Below, one piece after another: positions 24,664 through 33,598 of a stretch of DNA of 64,000 nt. The stretch is from Gemmatimonadota bacterium (lineage in GTDB: Bacteria > Gemmatimonadota > Gemmatimonadetes > Gemmatimonadales > GWC2-71-9): positions 131,352 to 195,351 of the forward strand of contig JAJCZX010000010.1 in NCBI GenBank assembly GCA_029262195.1, given 5' to 3'. The notes under the pieces are model-generated. The model saw only the letters and a list, made by a program, of their open reading frames with translations. It ran no database searches and was not told where the DNA came from. Position 1 is the first letter of the stretch, and the number at the start of each line of letters is the position of its first letter. A program made the position numbers and the translations under genes.

Positions 24664-25710
24664 CTAGTGCTTCACGACCGCTTCCCATACAGTCATGGCG
24701 ACTATGACAATCACCGCTCCAATGCCAATCCAGACGCTGGCATCCTTGAAGCGAGTGCGCTTACGGATTTGCTCATCGATAAAAGGCCAGGCGATCATCG
24801 CGAATACGATGAAACCCGTACTCAACACAGCCACGGTGACGCTGAACAATTTCAGCCACCGGAATACGACATAGAAAAACCACTCCGGTTTGATCACCTC
24901 GGGGGTTTGTAGCGGATTGGCCGGATTACCCAGAGCGGCGGGGGAAATAGTGGCAAGCGCGCTGAGGATGAGCATCAACGTCAGGCCGATGATCAACTCG
25001 GTGTAGAAGTGTTCGGGGAAGAAATGGAATGTGCCGCTCTTTTCTTCCGTCTCGTCTTTGAATTTAAAATCTGTTACGCCCTGCATCCTTATGATGGCTA
25101 TGTGGACAACAAGAAGAAGAACGAGGGTTGTAGGCAGGATTGCCGCGTGTACTACAAAGAACCGTGGAAGTGTCAGTGAGTTATAGTCGTCTCCGCCAAG
25201 CATCATTCGCTTGATGAAGCCGCCGATTACAGGTACCTGATCAGCGATGTTGGCTCCGACGGTAGCTCCCCAGTAACTCAGTTGCTCAAATACCAGAGCG
25301 TAACCGGTGAACCCCAGCATCAACACGCACATCAGGATGAACATTCCGACAACCCAGTTGATCTCACGAGGTTTGCGATATGCACCCGTGAAGAAGACCC
25401 GCATCTGATGCAAAATCACCGCAGCGATCATCAACGTCGCCGCCCATTTGTGGACGCTGCGGATGTACCATCCGAACGCGGCTTCGTTCGTTATGAAAGC
25501 GACCGAGTCGTATGCCGTCACCGCGGAGGCGCGATAGTAAAAAGCCAGCAGGATGCCGGTGAAGATTTGTATTACGAACAGATACGCGGGGGTTCCCCCC
25601 AGAGCGAACCACCAGCGCTTGAGGTGGTTCGGTACCGGTTCGTTCGTCAGTTCGCGGAGCTGGTCGCCGGAGATGGGCAAACGGTCGGTAAACCAGCGAG
25701 TCGCAGTCAT
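24664..25710 (-). CDS. Cytochrome b of a bc-type quinol-oxidising complex
   Basis: I start at ATG 25710, which overlaps the Rieske stop (ATGA). The 348-residue product has about eight membrane helices and fuses the cytochrome b6-like and subunit IV-like parts. The two heme-ligand His pairs sit in the second helix (SVHKWAATLMIAAVILHQMR) and the fourth helix (VVHAAILPTTLVLLLVVH). The quinol-site motif is PEWFF in place of PEWY. With the Rieske protein it should oxidise (mena)quinol and pass electrons to the periplasm. No cytochrome c1 gene follows; the octaheme cytochrome takes its place. This fits an alternative complex III dedicated to the nitrate pathway. Confidence 0.92.
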   Translation of the reverse strand: MTATRWFTDRLPISGDQLRELTNEPVPNHLKRWWFALGGTPAYLFVIQIFTGILLAFYYRASAVTAYDSVAFITNEAAFGWYIRSVHKWAATLMIAAVILHQMRVFFTGAYRKPREINWVVGMFILMCVLMLGFTGYALVFEQLSYWGATVGANIADQVPVIGGFIKRMMLGGDDYNSLTLPRFFVVHAAILPTTLVLLLVVHIAIIRMQGVTDFKFKDETEEKSGTFHFFPEHFYTELIIGLTLMLILSALATISPAALGNPANPLQTPEVIKPEWFFYVVFRWLKLFSVTVAVLSTGFIVFAMIAWPFIDEQIRKRTRFKDASVWIGIGAVIVIVAMTVWEAVVKH

Positions 25711-26294
25711 GCCGGCCTTTCCTTCCCTCTCGCCGCGATCGGTGACAGGCATGGGTCATGGCCCGGGCCATTCCCGCAGGTGGGCGCTTCAATGATTTTC
25801 CCCTGGTTTCCTGCTACCAGTCGTTCGGTACGAACTTCGAGGAATAACAGTCCGTCTTCGACCTGAGCCGGGTACCGTTTCAAAGATTGCTTGGCGTCGG
25901 CCGGAGGACCTTCTGTTGCAACTCCTTCAGGGTTGAACACCCCGTTGTGACAGGGGCAAAAATATCTCGAATTCTGAGGTTCCCATTGCACCTGACAACC
26001 CAGGTGCGGGCACGTCGACGACATCGCGACGAATTCAACCCGTCCCGCGGTGGTTGTTGATCGGGTGACCGTGATTTTCTCGCCATCGGGAGCTTCATAC
26101 AACAATGACTCCCCGTCGCTCAGCCTGTTGATGTCGGATACATACAACCAGGCCGTCTCGGCCGACCTCGCCGGGTACAAATAGCGGCCAGCTATCATGC
26201 CAAACGCGCCATATCCACCGGCCAATCCGGTTGCCATGGCGGCTCGGGAAAGGAAATCGCGGCGGGAGTGCTGCGATGTGGTGTCTTCAGCCAT
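25707..26294 (-). CDS. Rieske iron-sulfur protein of a bc-type complex
   Basis: This 195-residue protein has a twin-arginine signal-anchor (SRRDFLSRAAMATGLAGG) and a C-terminal Rieske domain. The cluster ligands lie in CPHLGC and CPCHNG, and a later Gly-Pro-Pro (TEGPPADA) forms the proline loop. It is the electron acceptor from quinol on the periplasmic face. As first gene of the five-gene operon it is followed by cytochrome b (ATGA overlap), an octaheme cytochrome, NapA and a NapB-like cytochrome. A 32-bp dyad lies 56-88 bases upstream of its ATG and may control the whole operon. Confidence 0.93.
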   Translation of the reverse strand: MAEDTTSQHSRRDFLSRAAMATGLAGGYGAFGMIAGRYLYPARSAETAWLYVSDINRLSDGESLLYEAPDGEKITVTRSTTTAGRVEFVAMSSTCPHLGCQVQWEPQNSRYFCPCHNGVFNPEGVATEGPPADAKQSLKRYPAQVEDGLLFLEVRTERLVAGNQGKIIEAPTCGNGPGHDPCLSPIAARGKERPA

Positions 26295-26350
26295 TGGTAA
26301 TGCCTTTCAATACGGAAGCGCCAAGAGTGAATCTCACTTTGGGAATCGAC

Positions 26351-26382
26351 ATTTTAATCTCATGTAAAGGTGGGATTAAAAT
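26351..26382. promoter_or_regulatory. 9-bp inverted repeat upstream of the respiratory operon
   Basis: ATTTTAATC at 26351-26359 and its exact complement GATTAAAAT at 26374-26382 are separated by 14 bases. The repeat is 56-88 bases above the Rieske start on the minus strand and lies in an AT-rich gap that also serves the divergent gene at 26527. This looks like a protein-binding dyad such as an operator for a redox or nitrate regulator. The half-site is not an FNR box (TTGAT). A hairpin in the leader RNA is an alternative. Confidence 0.5.
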
Positions 26383-26526
26383 AGTAAAAAAACCCTAATC
26401 CCGTTATTAATTTTTTTTCATCTAACCGGCAGAATCCGGTCATGGGAAAGCGAAAACGGAACCCAAAAGACGGCTTCGGTGTTTATATTTATACTGAAAT
26501 TAAGCATACAACGGAGCGTGACCTAA

Positions 26527-27345
26527 ATGATTGCAACAATATCACTGGCACTGGCGGTCTTAGCGCCGAACAGGACCGAGCCCGAATACGCCAACCCGGA
26601 GACTCGTGAGGTTGTCGAGGCGATGGTGGCGGCGCACGGGGGAATGGAAGCTTGGAGCGGTATCGACCAATTCCGATATCGCTTTTTCACCAAGTCGTCG
26701 AATTCGCCGGAACCATTTCTGTCAACTGAGACCATCGAACCGTCCTCGGGAAGATCGCACATTGAATGGCCCGTGTTTGGAGCACAAACAGCGTTCGATG
26801 GAGAAGAGGTGTGGAGTATAGGATGGCCGATGCCCATACCTGCAGGTTTTTTCGCCAGGTTGACCTATAGCTTTGTAAATCTCCCATTTTTAACCCAAAA
26901 CGACGGCGTGCGGTTGGAACTTGAGGGGATGAAAACACTCCCGAACACCGATGGTGAGTTCATCTCGGTGCTGATGCGCTATCCGATGCCGGGGGGATCA
27001 ATGCCCGGCACGTATTATCGGATCTTCATCGATAGTGAGACCATGCTGATGAAGGCATTGGAATTTGATATCGCCCATCCGGGAATGTCCGCCAGCCCGA
27101 CTCAGCCACTTGGTCCGATAACTCACATTTTTGAAGAGTACAAGCAGGTCGGAGGCGTGGTAATTCCGGTCTTCTACTCGACGTACGGACTGGGCGCCCG
27201 CGAGATGGACGAGGTCGTAGCCGTGCACTACCTGTTCAACATGAGCGTCGACGGAGAGTTCGACGAGATGTTGGTTCAGAAACCGCAGGGGGCAGTTGCC
27301 GACCGCAGTACCATGGACTTTTGGGAGACACGCCGAAGTCGCTGA
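26527..27345 (+). CDS. Secreted LolA-like / DUF6503-type protein
   Basis: This 272-residue protein starts MIATISLALAVLAP, a short signal-like helix. The phrase VVEAMVAAHGGMEAWSGID near residues 35-55 and the following beta-rich sequence resemble exported proteins of the LolA-like superfamily, including the group called DUF6503. These proteins have a curved beta-sheet with a hydrophobic pocket and can carry lipids. No catalytic motif is visible. It is transcribed away from the respiratory operon and toward the Ser/Thr kinase gene 110 bases later. Function is not known; assignment to a family is by eye and moderate. Confidence 0.55.
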   Translation: MIATISLALAVLAPNRTEPEYANPETREVVEAMVAAHGGMEAWSGIDQFRYRFFTKSSNSPEPFLSTETIEPSSGRSHIEWPVFGAQTAFDGEEVWSIGWPMPIPAGFFARLTYSFVNLPFLTQNDGVRLELEGMKTLPNTDGEFISVLMRYPMPGGSMPGTYYRIFIDSETMLMKALEFDIAHPGMSASPTQPLGPITHIFEEYKQVGGVVIPVFYSTYGLGAREMDEVVAVHYLFNMSVDGEFDEMLVQKPQGAVADRSTMDFWETRRSR

Positions 27346-27350
27346 ACAAA

Positions 27351-27405
27351 GGGGAGCAGTGGGCAGAGAGCGGCGAGCCAACCGCTCCTGCTTATTCTGC
27401 TCCCC
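27351..27405. repeat. Nested inverted repeat between the LolA-like and kinase genes
   Basis: GGGGAGCAG (27351-27359) and CTGCTCCCC (27397-27405) are exact complements. Inside them, GAGCGG (27368-27373) and CCGCTC (27382-27387) also pair. The structure starts 6 bases after the stop of the upstream gene. No U-run follows, so it is not a classical rho-independent terminator; it may stabilise a 3' end or act as a regulatory hairpin upstream of the kinase gene. Confidence 0.45.
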
Positions 27406-27454
27406 GGTCATTCCCCCCCTTCCCGACATCCTCTCATCCCGACATCTTTCATAG

Positions 27455-30172
27455 ATGTCAAACAACCTGGAGCAACTCAAAGAGGCTCTGGCCGGCCGCT
27501 ATGAAGTGGAGAAGGAAATTGGTCAGGGAGGCATGGCCACCGTTTATCTTGCCAATGACGTACGGCATGATCGCCAGGTCGCGATCAAGGTCCTCCGGCC
27601 TGAACTCGCTGCGACGATTGGGGCCGAGCGGTTCGTCCGCGAGATCAAAATTGCTGCGAAACTACAGCATCCCCATATCCTTCCCTTGCTGGATTCGGGT
27701 GATGCCTCTGGTCTTCTCTTTTACGTGATGCCTTTCATTAAGGGGGAGTCTCTGAGGGACTACCTTGATCAACACGGTGAACTCCCGATCAATGATGCGA
27801 TTCGGATTACCCGTGAAGTGGTTGACGCTCTCGCTCTCGCTCACCACGAAGGGTTGGTACATCGGGACGTCAAGCCAGACAATGTCATGATCTCCGGACG
27901 TCACGTCATGGTCACGGATTTTGGAGTGGCTAAAGCGTTGAGTGAAGCCAAAGACGATTCCAACCTCACTACGGCCGGGATTGCACTTGGTACGCCGACC
28001 TACATGGCGCCGGAACAAGCGACGGCTGACCCGAACACCGATCACCGCGCTGATCTCTACGCTGTGGGGGCGATGGCATATGAGCTACTCACCGGCGATC
28101 CGCCGTTTACGGGCGCCAATGCACAACAGGTCTTGAGTGCCCACGTCACCAAGGAAGTCGAACCGGTTACCACGCACCGCTCCAGTGTGTCTCCGGCTCT
28201 GAACGATTTCGTGTTGCGGTGTCTTCAAAAGAACCCCGCTGATCGCTGGCAAACGGCTGAAGAGATGCTGGGGCAATTGGAAATGATGTCGAGTACCACC
28301 GGAGGCATGACGCCGGTGCAGACTCGCTCATCGAAGGCCGTTGCTCCCGCGGGGCACCGGAATCGCAGTGCTGCAATGATCGCGGCGGCGGTATTGGGGG
28401 CGGGCGCTCTGGCCGCTGCCGGTTTCTTTCTCAAAGGTGAGGAAGCTCCGGCACCGATGGCTTTTGCTCCTGAAGAGCAGGTCACGCATCGGGGCGACGT
28501 CGGAGTGGTCAAGATTTCCCCGGATGGGAATACCCTAGCATACGCGGTCGACGAAAGCCGTTCGCTTGTTATTCAGGATCTGCAGGGTGGGGGTACCAGC
28601 ACGATTTTCACACACCCGGACGAAAACAGGGCTGTGGGCGCATTCCACTGGAGTCACGACGGCAGCCGCATCTATTTCCAGGCCCGAATCAACGACGTCA
28701 CCGGGGTCTACTCGCTCCCCAAACTGGGCGGAACTCCCTCATTGGTGAATGACCTGCAGGAATTCCGTGACACGGGCAAACAGTTCACCTTTTGGAGCCC
28801 CACCTCGGATGGGCGCTGGCTGATCGGATTCAACAACCGCGTTTCTCTGGGTTCGAGTCTGGCTGACCTCACGTTTGTGGATGAAATGACCCCCGGTGGT
28901 GATTGGCAAACGGTAACAGTCGATCTCGACCTGGTTACTTCCGCCGAACTGTCACCCGATGGAAATTGGATTGTTTATTCATCTCTGACACGGGCGTTCG
29001 ACAGTCTTTCCAACGCTGTGATATCGCTTGACGGTGAAACTTCAACATTCCTGGGAGGACTCCAGGAGGTTGGGTTTGGGTTTGCGAGATGGAATGTCGC
29101 AGGAGATGGGATTTACGTGGTTCGACCAACCTCGGGGGCCGCGGAGTTGCTCCTATTGGATTTCAATCCCCGTGATGGCTCCATTGGTGATCGGACTGTT
29201 GTCTATCCGCGGATTTCCGATGGCATAGTTGGTACTCCCGATTTGTCGGCGGACCGTACCAAATTGGTTTACTCGGACGCGATCTCTCGCGCCAACCTGC
29301 GAATGATGGCCTTCGATGGTTCAGGTGGAGTGGAGGAAGAAATGCTCACCCGGGGCACGGCCGCATACCAGTTTCCAACCTTCTCTGCCGACGGTTTTAT
29401 GGTGTTCTACCTTCGCCAGCCGTTGACGTTTCCAGAGGGAGAATTGCTCTACATGTCGAGGTCCGTTGACGGCGGAGAGGAGCGCACAATCGGATCCGGC
29501 GGGCTCTCGCAGGCCATGGGTCCGTTGGCGATTTCGCCGGACGGCAGTCGACTGGCGGAGTTTGAAGTAGACCTTGGCTCTGGAGGGCTTCAATCGCAAT
29601 TAGCTATCACCGATGTCGCGACCGGACGTAGACGAACGTTTGAAACGGGATCGGTCCTGGTGGGCCTGGCCTGGACGCCCGACGGTACAAAGGTTGTAGG
29701 AACCGAGGCAATTGCGGCAGATCCCGATGTCGAAATAGTTCAATTGGTGGACGTTTCGGACGGTACAGCCACTACCTTGGTACTGCCGTGTGATTCGGGC
29801 TGCGGTTTCTCAAGTGAGTTGGTCGTTATGTCTCCCGAGTGGCCGTTTGCAGCTTTGACGTCCGATGCCGACCTCTGGATAGTGAATCTCGAGGATGGGT
29901 CTCTGGAAGCAATAGCGAGTCGCGCCACTCTGGTTTACCGCTGGACGTCTGACGGATGGATTTACTTCAGTAGAAATAACTTGAGCAGGGACGACACCGA
30001 CCAGGCCGCCCTGTTCCGGATCAGAGCAAACGGGACGGGCGAAGAACTGATCGCCGAAATCAGCTCGGAATGCTCTCTCGGAGAATTCGCGGTTTCGCCC
30101 GATGGGTCGCGGGCCGTGTGTCAGGTCGCGGAATCGGAGCCAGATGTGAAGCTGGTGACGCTCGGAAGTTAG
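27455..30172 (+). CDS. Transmembrane Ser/Thr protein kinase with TolB-like propeller sensor
   Basis: This 905-residue protein is a Hanks-type kinase at about 14-285: Gly loop GQGGMA (23-28), Lys45 in VAIK, HRD (136-138), VMI and DFG (155-157), then GTPTYMAPEQA. It is an RD kinase with all catalytic residues. A membrane helix lies at about 307-328 (MIAAAVLGAGALAAAGFFL). The extracytoplasmic part is a TolB/PD40-type beta propeller with repeats such as ISPDGNTLAYAVD, LSPDGNWIVYSS, ISPDGSRLAEF and VSPDGSRAVCQV. This combination is common in Acidobacteriota and Gemmatimonadota and suggests sensing of a periplasmic ligand. No clear ribosome site precedes ATG 27455. Confidence 0.93.
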   Translation: MSNNLEQLKEALAGRYEVEKEIGQGGMATVYLANDVRHDRQVAIKVLRPELAATIGAERFVREIKIAAKLQHPHILPLLDSGDASGLLFYVMPFIKGESLRDYLDQHGELPINDAIRITREVVDALALAHHEGLVHRDVKPDNVMISGRHVMVTDFGVAKALSEAKDDSNLTTAGIALGTPTYMAPEQATADPNTDHRADLYAVGAMAYELLTGDPPFTGANAQQVLSAHVTKEVEPVTTHRSSVSPALNDFVLRCLQKNPADRWQTAEEMLGQLEMMSSTTGGMTPVQTRSSKAVAPAGHRNRSAAMIAAAVLGAGALAAAGFFLKGEEAPAPMAFAPEEQVTHRGDVGVVKISPDGNTLAYAVDESRSLVIQDLQGGGTSTIFTHPDENRAVGAFHWSHDGSRIYFQARINDVTGVYSLPKLGGTPSLVNDLQEFRDTGKQFTFWSPTSDGRWLIGFNNRVSLGSSLADLTFVDEMTPGGDWQTVTVDLDLVTSAELSPDGNWIVYSSLTRAFDSLSNAVISLDGETSTFLGGLQEVGFGFARWNVAGDGIYVVRPTSGAAELLLLDFNPRDGSIGDRTVVYPRISDGIVGTPDLSADRTKLVYSDAISRANLRMMAFDGSGGVEEEMLTRGTAAYQFPTFSADGFMVFYLRQPLTFPEGELLYMSRSVDGGEERTIGSGGLSQAMGPLAISPDGSRLAEFEVDLGSGGLQSQLAITDVATGRRRTFETGSVLVGLAWTPDGTKVVGTEAIAADPDVEIVQLVDVSDGTATTLVLPCDSGCGFSSELVVMSPEWPFAALTSDADLWIVNLEDGSLEAIASRATLVYRWTSDGWIYFSRNNLSRDDTDQAALFRIRANGTGEELIAEISSECSLGEFAVSPDGSRAVCQVAESEPDVKLVTLGS

Positions 30173-30216
30173 AAGAAAGAAGTTAGAAGTTGGGCCTAAG
30201 ATGGAATTGGTTCCTA

Positions 30217-30257
30217 CGCGCGTAAACGCGCGGCTCGGCTGGTGTCGCTAAAGCGAC
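30217..30257. repeat. Pair of small hairpins with TAAA loops
   Basis: Downstream of the kinase stop, CGCGCG-TAAA-CGCGCG (30217-30232) and GTCGC-TAAA-GCGAC (30244-30257) form two adjacent hairpins with the same loop. This resembles short palindromic intergenic elements of the REP type. No second copy of the pair was seen elsewhere in the window. Confidence 0.4.
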
Positions 30258-30291
30258 GAACTCTCCGCACCAGTTTTCAGTATCCCGGGTT

Positions 30292-30315
30292 TTGTCCGTT
30301 TGTCCGTTTGTCCGT
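30292..30315. repeat. Three tandem copies of an 8-bp unit
   Basis: TTGTCCGT is repeated three times without gaps at 30292-30299, 30300-30307 and 30308-30315, in the gap between the Ser/Thr kinase and the PadR gene. It could vary in copy number. Related words (ACGGACA) occur near 49207 and 61041. Confidence 0.6.
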
Positions 30316-30423
30316 CTTTCACCCGTTCCAATCGACCGCTTCCCGGAACGAATACCTTGTCTCAGTGTTCTATAATCTGTTTATGTAAACCTTTTAGGTA
30401 AACCAGGCATCTAATTCAACGTT

Positions 30424-30783
30424 ATGAAAAACGACAACACCAAAGTTCAGGCAGGGGGGCTGTATGGCTCCCTCGAATTAATGATCCTAAAAATCCTTGA
30501 TATTGACGGGCCTCTTCATGGGCTCGATGTCGCCAAGCGAATTGAAGTCATTTCTGACGAACATCTCAGAGTTGAAGAAGGTGCTCTCTATCCGGCCCTG
30601 CATCGCCTCAAGCGGGAAGGCCACATCGAAGGCGAATGGCGGATATCTGACAAACGCCGCCGCGCGAAGTTCTACGGGGTTACCTCTGCGGGGCACCGAC
30701 ACCTGAAGAAGGAGTTGCGTCGCTGGGAGGACAATACCGAAGCGATCGGGCGAGTACTCGGCCTCGAAAGGTTTTCGGGTTGA
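30424..30783 (+). CDS. PadR-family transcriptional regulator (copy B)
   Basis: This 119-residue PadR winged-helix protein carries the core LMILKILDIDGPLHGLDVAK and LRVEEGALYPALHRLKREG, followed by the wing sequence DKRRRAKFYGVTSAGHRHL. The C-terminal helix (LKKELRRWEDNTEAIGRVL) is the usual dimerisation helix. Its stop overlaps the TTG start of the permease that follows (TTGA), so it is translationally coupled to its presumed target. AT-rich sequence with TAAAC/TTTAGG words sits at 30375-30415 and may contain the promoter. Confidence 0.93.
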   Translation: MKNDNTKVQAGGLYGSLELMILKILDIDGPLHGLDVAKRIEVISDEHLRVEEGALYPALHRLKREGHIEGEWRISDKRRRAKFYGVTSAGHRHLKKELRRWEDNTEAIGRVLGLERFSG

Positions 30784-33434
30784 AAAAAGTCGAGGGTTGG
30801 CGACGGACCAGGATTCCCGAGAACGCAAGCGCAGAGGTTGGTGACGAGCTGCGCTTTCACATCGAAACACGAATCCAGGAGTTGATCGATAACGGATTGT
30901 CTCCCGAACAGGCGAAGAGGCGGGTGCAAGAACGATTCGGCTCATTGGATGAAATAAGAGATCGGTGTCTTGCTGCGTCTTCCCCCGGTAATAAAAGAAA
31001 GCAAAGGTTGATAATGGAATCGATTCTCCAAGACATAAGGTTAGCGGTGCGTAATCTGTATCGACGCCCGGCGTTCAGCGCGACTGTAATAGTCACGGTT
31101 GCCCTGGCGCTCGGCGCTACGACCGCAATTTTCAGTGTCGTCAACGGCGTACTATTGAAACCGCTGCCCCATCCGGATCCCGATCAGATCGTCAACGTCT
31201 ACGAGGTGGATGAACGGCCCGGATTTCTCAACGACCACAATAACATTTCCATCGCCACGTTTGTGGATTGGCGCGCGATGAACCACAGTTTCGAAAAGCT
31301 TGCTGCCTACCGGACCTTTCGAGCCACCTTCAGAGATGACGAAAACGCTTATCGAATTCCCGGGGGCACCGCAGGAGATCAATTTTTCGAAGTGATGGGT
31401 GCCCGACCCATGCTGGGTAGGTTGTTTGTCGAATCGGACTTCGAGCAGGGCGCGAGCGTGGTGGTGATAAGCTATGAGTTCTGGCAAGAACGCCTGGCTG
31501 GAGATCCCGATGTTATTGGATCTTCCATACGCCTTGAAGGTGACCCGGAAGTCGTTGGGGTGTTGGAGCCAGGTTTCGAGTTCCAGGCCGAGCCTCGGGA
31601 GGTGTGGTTTCCGTTGTCCTTTACTGATGATCAGATATCCAACCGGCGCTCCCATACCATCAAAGCGGTTGGGCGGCTTCTTCCCGCGACGACTGTCGAT
31701 GCGGCGCAGCGTGACATGCAGCGTGTCTCAGACGTTCTGACGCTTGAGTATCCACGGTTCCTCACTGGTTTTGGCGTCAACGTAGTCACAATGGAAGACG
31801 ATGTCGTTGGCCCCTCCCGCCCTGCCATTTACCTCCTGATGGGGGGATCTGTCCTTCTCCTGATTATTGCCGCGGTAAACATTGCGAACTTGTTGCTGGT
31901 GCGCCTGAAGGCTGAAGAGCAGACTTATTCGGTGAGAGCCGCTCTGGGGGCCGGGAGGGGGAGACTGGTCATTCAGGCTATGACCGAAACGCTAGTTCTC
32001 GCGATCGTCGGCGGTATTGCCGGGTTGGGCATAGCGTATGTCGGCCTTGATATGATGTTGGTTCTCGCCGCACAGAGTCTACCTCGTACGCACGAGGTAG
32101 GCCTTGATTTGGCGGTACTGGGATATGCGGCGCTGGCAACAGTAGTTGTCGGCGTGGCCTTCGGCATCATTCCAGCTGTCCAGGGCTCGAGGGCGCAACT
32201 GACCAATGCCCTTCGGGAGTCGGCGAAGTCAGTGGCAGGCGGAACCAACCGCCGGTTGCGGGATGTTTTCGTTGTCGTACAGGTGGCGTTTTCGCTTGTT
32301 CTTATGATCTCGACTGCGCTTTTGAGCGCCACCTTTGTAAATCTTGTTACTGCGGACTCGGGGTTCGAAGCCGAAGGGGTTCTTACCGCGAGCCTTGCTC
32401 TCAACAGCACCAGTTATCCCACTACGCTGGAGCAGGGGATTCTACTTGATGAGATTGAACGTGAACTTGGTGCCACGCCTGGTATCGAACACGTGGGGTT
32501 CACAAGATTCGTCCCGTTGAAGCATCAGGAGTGGACCTGGAGCATCGAGATGGAGGGTGGACCGGCACAGGAGGAAGGCGAAAAACGCGACTACGGACTC
32601 CATCCCGTACACGGTGCTTTGTTTGAAGGGCTCGGCATGGAATTGGTAGAAGGGCGGTTGTTGAATTCGTTCGATAACAAGGATGGACGCTTGGTTACAG
32701 TGGTCAACGAACCGTTCGTCGCGCGGTTCTATCCCGACGGACGGGCCCTGGGCAAGCGCATCAAATTCAGCGATGCGGCCGATTGGATAGAGATCGTTGG
32801 GGTGGTGAAGGGCATGAGGCATTATGAGTTGTCCAGAGAACCAGAGCCGGCCTACTTCTTACCGTTGGCCCAAATGCCATACGACTGGTTTTTCAACGAG
32901 ACTAGCTTAATCGTACGCGGGACGGGAGACATCCAATCTTACACATCCGCTGTTCGGAGCGTTATCGGCGGTATCGATTCGAACATCCCAATCACCGAAA
33001 TCCGTACGATGGAGAGCTATGTAAGTAGCTCGGTCGCCCGTACGATGTTGGCCATGACGCTTCTCGGTGTGTTTGCCGTGGTGGCGCTCGCGCTGGTGAC
33101 CATAGGAATCTACGGTGTAATGTCTCACTCGGTGGGGCAGCGGGCGCGGGAGATCGGAATCAGATTGGCCCTAGGGGCAGAACCTCGTGTGATCGTCCGC
33201 TCGTTTGTTACGGGAGGGTTGAAAACCACTTTGATTGGTATCGTAGTGGGCATCGGCGGTGCTGCTGCTGCGGGTCGTGTCCAGGCCACACTTCTGTACG
33301 GTGCCGACCCCGTTGAGCCTGGGCTCTATCTCCTGGTCGCCGCAATTTTCGCTGCGGTGGCTGCTATCGCCAGCTATGTGCCTGCCAGCAGAGCAGGGCG
33401 GTTGGACGCAAGCGAGGTGTTGAGGGAAAGCTAG
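30780..33434 (+). CDS. ADOP-type orphan permease with N-terminal prefix (copy B)
   Basis: This 884-residue protein starts with TTG overlapping the PadR stop. Residues 1-78 form a soluble prefix typical of PadR-linked ADOP proteins (DELRFHIETRIQELIDNGLS, then a RRVQERFGSLDEIRDRC motif). The core begins at Met79 with the first helix carrying ALALGATTAIFSVV. Two FtsX/MacB halves follow; the second ends GIYGVMSHSVGQRAREIGIR and AGRLDASEVLRES. It is predicted to be an inner-membrane permease without its own ATPase in the window; substrate unknown. The prefix differs in sequence from those of copies A, C and G. Confidence 0.9.
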   Translation: MKKVEGWRRTRIPENASAEVGDELRFHIETRIQELIDNGLSPEQAKRRVQERFGSLDEIRDRCLAASSPGNKRKQRLIMESILQDIRLAVRNLYRRPAFSATVIVTVALALGATTAIFSVVNGVLLKPLPHPDPDQIVNVYEVDERPGFLNDHNNISIATFVDWRAMNHSFEKLAAYRTFRATFRDDENAYRIPGGTAGDQFFEVMGARPMLGRLFVESDFEQGASVVVISYEFWQERLAGDPDVIGSSIRLEGDPEVVGVLEPGFEFQAEPREVWFPLSFTDDQISNRRSHTIKAVGRLLPATTVDAAQRDMQRVSDVLTLEYPRFLTGFGVNVVTMEDDVVGPSRPAIYLLMGGSVLLLIIAAVNIANLLLVRLKAEEQTYSVRAALGAGRGRLVIQAMTETLVLAIVGGIAGLGIAYVGLDMMLVLAAQSLPRTHEVGLDLAVLGYAALATVVVGVAFGIIPAVQGSRAQLTNALRESAKSVAGGTNRRLRDVFVVVQVAFSLVLMISTALLSATFVNLVTADSGFEAEGVLTASLALNSTSYPTTLEQGILLDEIERELGATPGIEHVGFTRFVPLKHQEWTWSIEMEGGPAQEEGEKRDYGLHPVHGALFEGLGMELVEGRLLNSFDNKDGRLVTVVNEPFVARFYPDGRALGKRIKFSDAADWIEIVGVVKGMRHYELSREPEPAYFLPLAQMPYDWFFNETSLIVRGTGDIQSYTSAVRSVIGGIDSNIPITEIRTMESYVSSSVARTMLAMTLLGVFAVVALALVTIGIYGVMSHSVGQRAREIGIRLALGAEPRVIVRSFVTGGLKTTLIGIVVGIGGAAAAGRVQATLLYGADPVEPGLYLLVAAIFAAVAAIASYVPASRAGRLDASEVLRES

Positions 33435-33598
33435 AAGTCAGACGTTAGAAGCAAGCACGGTAGGTCCATCTTTGTTGGCCTGTGCCCCATGCCACCGTGT
33501 CCCCGTGTCACTGTCTGTGTTCTGCGTCACGGCGGTTGTAGACTTATTCTCCAGATTACCTGTTCGCTCTGCCACAGAACCAAAGCGACCGAGGGATA

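Noticed and set aside
26395..26420. T-run as a terminator of the respiratory operon region
   Set aside because: The T-run has no GC-rich hairpin next to it and lies upstream, not downstream, of the genes on both sides.
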